Shown here: positions 9,487 through 17,800 of the stretch, piece by piece | Layout: the number at the start of each line of letters is the position of its first letter | Numbering within the stretch: the first letter of the stretch is position 1 | Assembly (NCBI RefSeq): GCF_030409795.1 | Contig: NZ_JAUFQN010000019.1 | Span: 1 to 64,000, forward strand | Direction: 5' to 3' | Origin: Flavobacterium paronense | GTDB taxonomy: Bacteria > Bacteroidota > Bacteroidia > Flavobacteriales > Flavobacteriaceae | Length of the DNA: 64,000 nt | Notes under the pieces: model-generated | The model's input: the letters and a program-made list of their open reading frames with translations, nothing else | The model's database searches: none | What the model was told of the DNA's origin: nothing | Position numbers and translations under genes: made by a program

Positions 9487-10239
9487 TTGAAGCATTTACC
9501 TAAAATCAATCTTTTTTATTGGGCACTAATTATAAGTGCTAATACTTTAGGAGAAACTGCGGGGGATTTAATCTCACAAACGTTTAGTCTAGGCTATGGT
9601 GGCGGAACCCTTGCTTTGATTGTACTTTTTCTGGTTGCCTTGCTGATTTCTATTTATTCGGAAAATCAAAAATCACTTTTATATTGGACCGTAATAACGC
9701 TTGCAAGTACAGCCGGAACCACAATTTCCGACTATTTTACAAGGACATTATTTAGAGATAACTTTGGGTATACAGAGCAGCAAGGTTATTTATTTGGGAC
9801 AATTTTGCTGATTTTCGCTTTAGGTTTAACGTTTATTATTTGGAAAACATACTCCAAATCCAACACAGTTGAAAGCGGTTTAAACAAAATAACCGAGTTT
9901 TTGTATTGGATAGCTATTTTAACTTCAAGTACTTTAGGAACAGCGTTCGGAGATTTACTAGCACACGACACACCATTAGGTTTTTCAGGAGGAACATTAT
10001 TGTTATCCGCTCTACTTGCATTAGTAGTTGGGTTAGTGTATTTGACAAAAATATCTAGAGAATTTCTATATTGGACTGCAATTATCTTGACACATCCAAT
10101 TGGAGCAACAATGGGAGATTATTTGACAAAACCGGAAGGAATGAATCTAGGAAACATAAAAGCAAGTTTGGTTTTAGTTGTTGTATTTATAATTGTAATT
10201 GCGATAGGGCAACTTACTAAAAAGAGACAAACAGACTAA
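9487..10239 (+). CDS. DUF347-repeat (COG4705) membrane protein
   Basis: A 250-residue polytopic membrane protein built of four copies of a short unit, each with a helix carrying the pattern (T/S)xGxTxxD: NTLGETAGD, STAGTTISD, STLGTAFGD and PIGATMGD. Each unit is followed by a Gly-rich turn and a second hydrophobic helix. This is the DUF347 repeat of uncharacterised membrane-anchored proteins. The conserved Asp in every repeat could line a polar path through the membrane (inference). The best start is TTG at 9487, since no ATG lies in frame near it; TTG starts also occur elsewhere in this window (gldE). No function is assigned. Confidence 0.8.
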   Translation: MKHLPKINLFYWALIISANTLGETAGDLISQTFSLGYGGGTLALIVLFLVALLISIYSENQKSLLYWTVITLASTAGTTISDYFTRTLFRDNFGYTEQQGYLFGTILLIFALGLTFIIWKTYSKSNTVESGLNKITEFLYWIAILTSSTLGTAFGDLLAHDTPLGFSGGTLLLSALLALVVGLVYLTKISREFLYWTAIILTHPIGATMGDYLTKPEGMNLGNIKASLVLVVVFIIVIAIGQLTKKRQTD

Positions 10240-10256
10240 AAAACTGTTGTCAGTAT

Positions 10257-10289
10257 TTGTATAAAAAAATAATTTAAAATGTATATTTG
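10257..10289 (+). promoter_or_regulatory. Bacteroidota-type promoter of dgt
   Basis: A -33 TTG at 10257-10259, then 22 bases, then a -7 element TATATTTG at 10282-10289. This puts transcription start a few bases further on and supports the ATG at 10332 as the dgt start, because the in-frame TTG at 10287 lies within the -7 element. Confidence 0.5.
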
Positions 10290-10331
10290 AGTGTAATTCC
10301 TAACTCTCAAATTCCTAAATCCTTAATCAAT

Positions 10332-11666
10332 ATGACCTGGGAACAACTTTTATCACTAAAACGCCAAGGCGACACTAGCAAACGGTTACGCATCGAGCAA
10401 GACGACACACGTCTCGGCTTTGAAGTTGATTATGACCGAATCATCTTTTCGTCTGCATTCCGAAGTTTACAGGATAAAACACAGGTAATTCCTTTATCAA
10501 AAACTGATTTTGTGCATACACGTTTGACACACAGTCTCGAAGTTTCGGTAGTTGGTCGTTCTATAGGAAGATTAGTTGGAAAAAAAATACTTGAAAAATA
10601 TCCGCATTTAAAAGAAGTCCATGGTTATCATATGAATGATTTTGGAGCGATAGTAGCGGCAGCATCTTTAGCGCACGATATCGGAAATCCGCCATTCGGG
10701 CATTCAGGGGAAAAAGCGATTGGCGAATATTTCTCCATCGGAAAAGGGCAGCAATACAAAGACCAATTAACCGATAAGCAATGGCAGGATTTAATCGATT
10801 TTGAAGGGAACGCCAATGGTTTTTCAGTGCTTTCCAGTTCTCGCCCCGGTATAGAAGGAAGTCTGCGTTTGACCTATGCGGTTTTGGGTGCGTTTATGAA
10901 ATATCCAAAGGAAAGTCTACCCAAAAAACCAACCAAAAACATCTCGGATAAAAAATACGGTTTCTTTCAATCTGATAAGGATTTCTTCAATGAAGTGGCA
11001 GAAGAATTAGGAATGATTTCCAACAAAACCGGAAATGATATTGGTTTCGAGCGTCATCCTTTGGCTTTTTTAGTCGAAGCTGCCGATGATATTTGCTACA
11101 CGATTATCGACTTTGAAGACGGAATAAATCTCGGTTTGGTTTCCGAAGATTTTGCGTTGGAATATTTAATCAAATTGGTAAAAGACACAATTGATACAGC
11201 AAAATATCAAACCTTAACAACAAAGGAAGACCGAATTAGTTATTTGCGCGCTTTGGCGATAGGAAATTTAATAAACGACGCAGTAAGAGTTTTTATCGAA
11301 AACGAAGAAGCCATTTTGCAAGGAAAATTCCATTTTGCCTTAACCGATAAAAGCAAGTACAAAGCACAAATGGACGACATCATCAAGTTGAGCGTAAAGA
11401 ACATTTATCAAAGCCGCGAAGTCATTGAAAAAGAACTTTCGGGTTACCAAATCATCAATAATTTATTAGACAAATTCATCACAGCGTACAATAATAATCA
11501 CGAAGGGAAAACCACAAATTACGATAAGTTATTATTGAAAATCCTGCCTGAAAAACATCATCTGGAAAAGGAAACTTTATACGAAAGATTACTTCATATT
11601 TGCCATTTCATCTCTATGCTGACCGATGGGAAAGCGGTATTGTATAACAAAATTGTGACGGCTTAA
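10332..11666 (+). CDS. dgt: Deoxyguanosinetriphosphate triphosphohydrolase
   Basis: An HD-domain dNTP triphosphohydrolase that splits dGTP (and possibly other dNTPs) into deoxynucleoside and triphosphate. The metal-binding residues are visible: His in THSLEVSVVGRS, the HD pair in SLAHDIGNPPFGHSGEKAI, and the later Asp in VEAADDICYTIIDFEDG. From the ATG at 10332 (MTWEQLLSLKRQG) the protein has 444 residues, normal for the family. A longer TTG-started frame begins inside the likely promoter and is not preferred. Its stop overlaps the dxs stop on the other strand by four bases (convergent genes). With nrdAB nearby, the window holds both dNTP-making and dNTP-removing enzymes. Confidence 0.93.
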   Translation: MTWEQLLSLKRQGDTSKRLRIEQDDTRLGFEVDYDRIIFSSAFRSLQDKTQVIPLSKTDFVHTRLTHSLEVSVVGRSIGRLVGKKILEKYPHLKEVHGYHMNDFGAIVAAASLAHDIGNPPFGHSGEKAIGEYFSIGKGQQYKDQLTDKQWQDLIDFEGNANGFSVLSSSRPGIEGSLRLTYAVLGAFMKYPKESLPKKPTKNISDKKYGFFQSDKDFFNEVAEELGMISNKTGNDIGFERHPLAFLVEAADDICYTIIDFEDGINLGLVSEDFALEYLIKLVKDTIDTAKYQTLTTKEDRISYLRALAIGNLINDAVRVFIENEEAILQGKFHFALTDKSKYKAQMDDIIKLSVKNIYQSREVIEKELSGYQIINNLLDKFITAYNNNHEGKTTNYDKLLLKILPEKHHLEKETLYERLLHICHFISMLTDGKAVLYNKIVTA

Positions 11667-13462
11667 TCTTCATCTTGCTCTTCTTCCTCAAGCAGTCCTG
11701 AGAAAAGTGAGCGTAAACCATCAACATCGATGTTGCAAAATTGCTGCAGTTCGTCAACGGTTCCGTGTTCTATAAAATAGTCAGGAACACCGCAAAGGAA
11801 GATTTCGTTAACGTAATCATTTTTTGCTGCAAATTCTAAAACAGCACTTCCAAAACCACCAGTTGTAACGCCATCTTCAACCGTAATAATGGTTGAGAAT
11901 TTATCACATATTTTGTGCAGTTTCTTTTCGTCTAATGGTTTTACAAAACCAAAATGATAATGCGCAAAATGGCCTTCGTCTTCTATGCCGTTTAACGCCT
12001 GAGTTACATTATCGGCAATAGTTCCGGTTGATAGAATGGCAACATTTTTACCTTTTTTAAGTTTTTTAGATTTTCCGATTTCTATCTTTTGAAAATCAGC
12101 TGGGAATTTCCAATCAACATTTTTCCCTCTTCCACGCGGATACCGAATCGCTATCGGATTTTTTAAACCTAACGAAGCGGTGTATAGAATATTTTGCAAT
12201 TCGGCTTCGTCTTTTGGTGCATAAATAAGCATATTCGGGATGCAGCGTAAATAGGCCAAATCAAAAACACCGTGATGTGTTGCGCCATCTTCGCCAACCA
12301 ATCCGGCGCGGTCTAAACAGAAAATCACTGGTAAGTTTTGCAGTGCTACATCGTGAATCACTTGGTCGTAAGCACGTTGTAAAAACGTCGAATAAATATT
12401 GCAGAAAACCACCATGCCTTGCGTTGCCATTCCGGCAGAAAGTGTCACAGCGTGTTGTTCGGCAATGCCAACATCAATGGCTCTTTTTGGGAAAGCTTCC
12501 ATCATAAATTTCATCGAACTTCCGCTTGGCATAGCTGGTGTAATTCCGATAATCTTCGGATTGTCTTTAGCTAATTCAACTAAAGTCAAACCAAAAACAT
12601 CCTGAAATTTCGGAGGCAAATTTTCCTCTGATTTTTTATGAATTTCACCAGTCGCCGCATCAAATTTTCCTGGCGCATGGTATTTTACCTGATCGTCTTC
12701 GGCTTGTTGTAAGCCTTTGCCTTTCGTTGTTACGATGTGCAAAAACTTTGGACCTTTAACTTTTTTCAAACGCTCTAATTCCTTGATTAAACCATCAATA
12801 TCATGACCGTCAATTGGCCCGGAATAATCAATGTTCAACGATTTAATTATATTGTTCTGCTTCGGATTTTTGCCTTCTTTAACGGCGGTTAAATAGTTTT
12901 TCAACGCGCCAACACTTGGGTCAATTCCGATAGCGTTGTCATTTAGAATAATCAACAAATTGGCATCCGTAACTCCAGCATGATTTAAACCTTCAAACGC
13001 CATTCCGCTTACAATCGAAGCATCGCCAATCACCGCAATATGATGTTTGTTTTCGCCTTTAAGCTGTGAAGCAATCGCCATTCCCAAAGCAGCTGAAATT
13101 GAAGTAGAAGAATGTCCAACACCAAAAGTATCGTAAACACTTTCACTACGTCTTGGAAAACCTGAAATTCCGCCTAACTGTCGATTAGTATTAAACTTTT
13201 TTCTTCGTTCGGTTAAGATTTTATGTCCGTATGCCTGATGACCAACATCCCAAACCAACAAATCATTTGGCGTATCAAAAACATAATGCAAGGCAATCGT
13301 TAACTCAACCACACCAAGGGAGGCACCAAGATGACCTTCTTTTACCGAAACGATATCGATAATAAACTCACGCAATTCTTTTGCCAGTTGAGGCAATTGC
13401 GAAAGATCTAATTTTCGTAAATCAGTTGGGCTGTCTATATGGGAAAGAAGTGTGCTTTTCAT
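11663..13462 (-). CDS. dxs: 1-deoxy-D-xylulose-5-phosphate synthase
   Basis: The first enzyme of the MEP isoprenoid pathway; it condenses pyruvate and glyceraldehyde 3-phosphate with thiamine diphosphate. Visible landmarks are GHLGASLGVVELTIALHYVF near the N-terminus, the TPP/Mg motif GDASIVSGMAFEGLNHAG...NDN, and the transketolase pyrimidine-binding and C-terminal domains (DVGIAEQHAVTLSAGMA, LDRAGLVGEDGATHHGVFD). The TPP motif is GDAS instead of the usual GDG, as I recall from other Flavobacteriaceae. I choose the ATG at 13462 (MKSTLLSHIDSP, 599 residues); a TTG five codons upstream is possible. Its thiamine cofactor links it to the riboswitch-controlled uptake gene at 58170. Confidence 0.95.
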   Translation of the reverse strand: MKSTLLSHIDSPTDLRKLDLSQLPQLAKELREFIIDIVSVKEGHLGASLGVVELTIALHYVFDTPNDLLVWDVGHQAYGHKILTERRKKFNTNRQLGGISGFPRRSESVYDTFGVGHSSTSISAALGMAIASQLKGENKHHIAVIGDASIVSGMAFEGLNHAGVTDANLLIILNDNAIGIDPSVGALKNYLTAVKEGKNPKQNNIIKSLNIDYSGPIDGHDIDGLIKELERLKKVKGPKFLHIVTTKGKGLQQAEDDQVKYHAPGKFDAATGEIHKKSEENLPPKFQDVFGLTLVELAKDNPKIIGITPAMPSGSSMKFMMEAFPKRAIDVGIAEQHAVTLSAGMATQGMVVFCNIYSTFLQRAYDQVIHDVALQNLPVIFCLDRAGLVGEDGATHHGVFDLAYLRCIPNMLIYAPKDEAELQNILYTASLGLKNPIAIRYPRGRGKNVDWKFPADFQKIEIGKSKKLKKGKNVAILSTGTIADNVTQALNGIEDEGHFAHYHFGFVKPLDEKKLHKICDKFSTIITVEDGVTTGGFGSAVLEFAAKNDYVNEIFLCGVPDYFIEHGTVDELQQFCNIDVDGLRSLFSGLLEEEEQDED

Positions 13463-13498
13463 GGTCTTAAAAAGCAAATTTACGGTATTAATCTGAAA

Positions 13499-14173
13499 TT
13501 ATTTCTTTTCTGTTTTTGTAGAGTCTAAAAACTTTACCTGACTAACCATTCCAGATGTCATTTCATTTTTTTTAGTTTCAGGGACTACTTTGACATCTCC
13601 AGTTAAATGCTGAATAACTACTTTTTCTTTTGATGGTTTAATAAATTTGACCTGCTTAACAGGCGGTGGTGGAGGAAGAGGCGGCATTTTTACACCAGCC
13701 TTAACTAAGGAATCATACCTTTTCATATCAATTTTACCTAATGTCACATGTTCTTCATTAATAGTATCTTTTTTTGGAAGAATAACACCAGTAGTAGTGT
13801 AGGTAGAGTCGGTCACTTCAACTCCATCAATTTTTTGTTTATCCCCATTGGAGTTCTGGCAACTAAACAAGGTCGTCCCCATGCTGACTAACAATGCCAG
13901 CATGAATATTTTATGAAACTGAACCTGAGAAAATAAAACGTCTCGTGGAATCTGGATAATAACCGAATCTAATTGCTCCGTTTTAAATCGGCCACAAATT
14001 TTTTGACCCTGATTCCGTATAAAATACTCTTGAATCTCGGTAGCTTTCATATCGGAGAAATCAACAACACTTTTTACACAACTATTGCAAAACCTACCTG
14101 TTTGGTCGGGCGTCATTTTATCCCAATCTTCGTGACACGGTTTTGGAACAGTTATTTTATAGTTAGTTTCCAT
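13499..14173 (-). CDS. Cysteine-rich N-terminal domain, membrane-anchored Pro-rich protein
   Basis: Residues 1-72 form a small domain frequent in Bacteroidota: PCHEDWDKMTPDQTGRFCNS, then CVKSVVDFSDM and a later ICGRF. Its cysteines (PCH, FCNSC, CGRF) could bind zinc. A hydrophobic helix (about residues 89-105, IFMLALLVSMGTTLFSC) follows. The rest is a periplasmic stretch with a run of prolines (MPPLPPPPPVKQ), which resembles the spacer of TonB-like proteins. In related proteins this head is often joined to a TonB C-terminal domain, but no such domain is present here. The gene lies 36 bases upstream of dxs in the same direction and is divergent from tadA. Function unknown. Confidence 0.7.
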   Translation of the reverse strand: METNYKITVPKPCHEDWDKMTPDQTGRFCNSCVKSVVDFSDMKATEIQEYFIRNQGQKICGRFKTEQLDSVIIQIPRDVLFSQVQFHKIFMLALLVSMGTTLFSCQNSNGDKQKIDGVEVTDSTYTTTGVILPKKDTINEEHVTLGKIDMKRYDSLVKAGVKMPPLPPPPPVKQVKFIKPSKEKVVIQHLTGDVKVVPETKKNEMTSGMVSQVKFLDSTKTEKK

Positions 14174-14235
14174 AAAGAATAAAGTTTGTGTTTACACAGA
14201 TAACGATAATAGTACTAAAATAGTATTTTTGTTTT

Positions 14236-14679
14236 ATGGAAAATCCTTTCACCGATGACTATTTTATGAAGAAAGCTTTGCAGGAAGCTGAACTCGCTTT
14301 TGAAAAAGGGGAAATTCCAGTCGGCGCCGTAATTGTAATCGACAATAAAATCATTGCCAGAACCCACAATCTTACCGAAATGCTGAATGATGTTACGGCT
14401 CATGCCGAAATGCAGGCTATTACTTCAGCTGCAAATTTCATAGGCGGGAAATACTTAAAAGGATGCACACTTTATGTAACTTTAGAACCATGTCAGATGT
14501 GTGCCGGAGCTTTGTATTGGAGCCAGATTTCAAAAATCGTTTTTGGTGCTTCGGATGAGCAAAGAGGTTACCAAAATTTAGGGACTTCAATTCACCCAAA
14601 AACTCAAGTAATTAAAGGTGTTTTAGCCAACGAATGCTCGGATTTAATGCTTCGCTTTTTTGCTTCCAAAAGAAAATAA
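14236..14679 (+). CDS. tadA: tRNA-specific adenosine deaminase
   Basis: Converts adenosine-34 of tRNA-Arg(ACG) to inosine. The zinc site is complete: TAHAEMQAI (His and catalytic Glu) and TLEPCQMCAGAL (PCxxC). At 147 residues it has the normal length. The start MENPFTDDYFMKKALQEA fits relatives. A TATTTTTG sequence at 14224-14231, just before the ATG, fits a -7 element and would give an almost leaderless mRNA, in which case the ATG ten codons further in (MKKALQEAE) could be used instead. The gene is divergent from the cysteine-rich protein gene. Confidence 0.92.
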   Translation: MENPFTDDYFMKKALQEAELAFEKGEIPVGAVIVIDNKIIARTHNLTEMLNDVTAHAEMQAITSAANFIGGKYLKGCTLYVTLEPCQMCAGALYWSQISKIVFGASDEQRGYQNLGTSIHPKTQVIKGVLANECSDLMLRFFASKRK

Positions 14680-14807
14680 TTTTACAGGAAAAATATTCCC
14701 AAATAATATTTTTTGTATTGAATAATATTTTGATACTTTTAGCGTTATATAGCTAATTGAGGAAAATCACTCAAGGATAAGTTCTAACAAATAATTCTTT
14801 TACAACC

Positions 14808-17800
14808 ATGAAAACCAACAAGATTTTCGGCTTGTTCGTTGCAATTTTTTTATTGCAATCCTGTACTAAAAAATCGGCTTCCGATTTTGATTCAGATTAC
14901 GCTCTTTACAAAGACTACATTACAGGATTTTCATCAGGGTTCATCTCGGTCAATTCCGATTTCAGGGTGCAGTTGGCCTTCAACAAAAGCGATTGGAAAC
15001 CTAATCAGGAATTAGACGAGGATTTATTTGATATTTCGCCAAGCGTAAGCGGAAAAGTAGTAGCGCTTTCCAGTAATACCATTGCGTTTATTCCAAAAGA
15101 AAAATTGGATCAAAATACGTTGTACCAAATCACCTTGCATCTTTCTGATATCACCAATAAAGTTCCGAAAGAATTAAAGGATTTCAAATTTTCAGTAAAA
15201 ACAATCAAGCAAGATTTTATTGTGAATACACAGGATTTGCAATCTTACAGCAAGGATTGGTATTACTTAAATGGAACTCTAAAAACAGCTGATAATCTTA
15301 GTTTTGAAGAAGCCCAAAAAATTATTGAGGCAACACAAAACGATAAAGATTTAAAGATAAAATTTGACAAAGCGACCAGCACCAATACTGAATTTAAATT
15401 CATGATTGACAGTATTCAGCGTTTTGAAACCGATAGCAAAATAAAAATTGCATGGGATGGTGACGATGTGGATATCGACCAAAAAGGCAAAGCTGAAGTT
15501 TTAATTCCCGGTAAAAACCAATTTAAGGTACTAACTATTCAGGTTGGCGATACCAACAACCAATCGGTGTTGATTAACTTTTCTGATCCATTAAAAAAAG
15601 ACCAGGATTTTAAAGGATTAGTGTCTATTGAAAACACAAGTAATCTGAAGTTTTCCACTATGGGAAATGTTTTAAAAGTGTTTTACGACAAAGATCCCGT
15701 TAAGTCAAAAGTGGATAATGGTGCTTCCAATCAATCGGTAGCTGTTGAGGCAGTTGTTGATACTACAGCTGTTACTGTTGACACCACAGCAACAGTTACA
15801 GATGAACCCGAAATTACTCAAGTAGCAGCTGCAATTGAACAATCATTTACGGGAAGTAAATTGGTTGAGGTTTTTCAGGGAATTGAAAGCATCGATGGTT
15901 ATAAAATGAAAAACAACTATTCTGAAAAATTGATGTTTGACCAAATAAAACCAGGTGTGAAATTATTAAAAAGTGGGACGATATTGCCAAGTTCCAATAA
16001 TTTAAAAATCAATTTTGAAGCGGCTAATCTAAATGCAGTTGATGTAAAAATCTACAAGATTTACAAAAATAATATCATGCAGTTTTTGCAGGATAATGAA
16101 ATTAACGGCACACGAAATTTAAGACAAGTAAGTCAGGCTGTCGCCAAATCGACTATCGAACTAAAGCAGAATAATTTACTGGATTATACTAAATGGAATA
16201 CCTATTCTTTGGATATTTCAAAAATCATAAAACCAGAACCAGGAGCCATTTATCGTGTCGAGTTCTCTTATAAAAAGAAATATTCTTTGTATAAATGCGA
16301 GACATCAACAGCAACTTCGGAAGATAACAGCGAGAGCGAAGATGCCGAAGAAGAAAACGAAGATGATGTTAATTATAGCGGCAACGACTATGATGACTAT
16401 TATTATGAAAGAGATTATGATTGGAGAGAAAGTGAAGATCCATGCACCGATTATTATTACTACAACACCAAAATCGGAACCAATGTTCTTGCTACAGATT
16501 TAGGAGTAATTGCAAAAAGAGGAACAGATAAATCAGTTGTCATTGCAGTTAGCAATATCGTTTCCACAGATGCGATTTCCGGCGCTTGTGTTGATTTATA
16601 CAATTTCCAACAACAAAAAATCGCCACTTCTTCTACTGATGGTGATGGAATGGCTTCCTTCCAATTAGAAAAACTAGCTTATTTCGCCATTGTGACCAAA
16701 GGTGACCAAAGCACTTATGTGAAATTAGATGACGAACTTTCATTGTCGGTTAGTAATTTTGATGTTTCGGGTGAAACGTTACAAAAAGGATTAAAAGGCT
16801 ATTTGTATGGCGAACGCGGCGTTTGGCGTCCGGGGGATACGATGTATTTGTCTTTTATTCTGAATGACAATGCTAATAAATTGCCAGCATCGCATCCCGT
16901 AAAATTAAAACTGAATGACCCACATGGGAAAACAGTGTATCAATCGGTTCAAAAACTGAATGAACTTAATCATTACAAATTTGTAGTGCCAACTCAGGAT
17001 AGCGCACCAACAGGAAATTGGGAAGCGGTTGTAAGTATTGGTGGTGCGCGTTTTTATAAAAGCATCAAGATTGAAACGATTAAACCAAATCGTTTAAAAA
17101 TTAAAAACAGTTTCAACGAACCTATTCTTTCGGCAAGCAAAAACAATGTGAATAATATTCAGGTTTTATGGCTACATGGCGCCGTCGGCAAAGATTTAAA
17201 AACCGAAGTTCAGGCTAAATTCTTCCAGCAGTCAACTACTTTTAAAGGCTATGATAAATATACTTTTGATGATCCGACCAGAAGTTTTTCTACTGAAGAA
17301 GTCAATATTTTCTCCGGAAAAGTGGATGGAAACGGTCGTGCTTCCATTCCGATAAAACCGAATATTCAAGGCCAAGCTCCCGGAATGTTGCGAGCGGCAT
17401 TCATCACAAAAGTTTATGAAAGCGGTGGTGATGTGAGCACAGATGTGGCTTCAACTACCTATTCTCCATACAAAAGTTATGTTGGAGTAAAATCGCCCGA
17501 ACCAAACAAATACGGCATGATCGAAACTGGGAAGAACAACCGTTTTGATATTGTAACTGTCGGAGAAAACGGAAAACCAAAATCGGTTAAAAATTTAGAA
17601 GTCCGTGTTTATAAATTACAATCGCGTTGGTGGTGGGATGCTTCCAATGATGATTTATCGAATTATAACACGTCAAACTCGACGATTGCTTATAAAAATT
17701 TCGTTGTCAGTACTGATTTTTCAGGAAAAACCAACATCTCTTTCTCGGTAAGAAATGAAGAATGGGGGAATTATTTAATTCGGGTTTCCGACCCAATCGA

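Noticed and set aside
10287..10331. TTG start for dgt 15 codons upstream
   Set aside because: The TTG is part of the TATATTTG -7 element, so it would not be transcribed.
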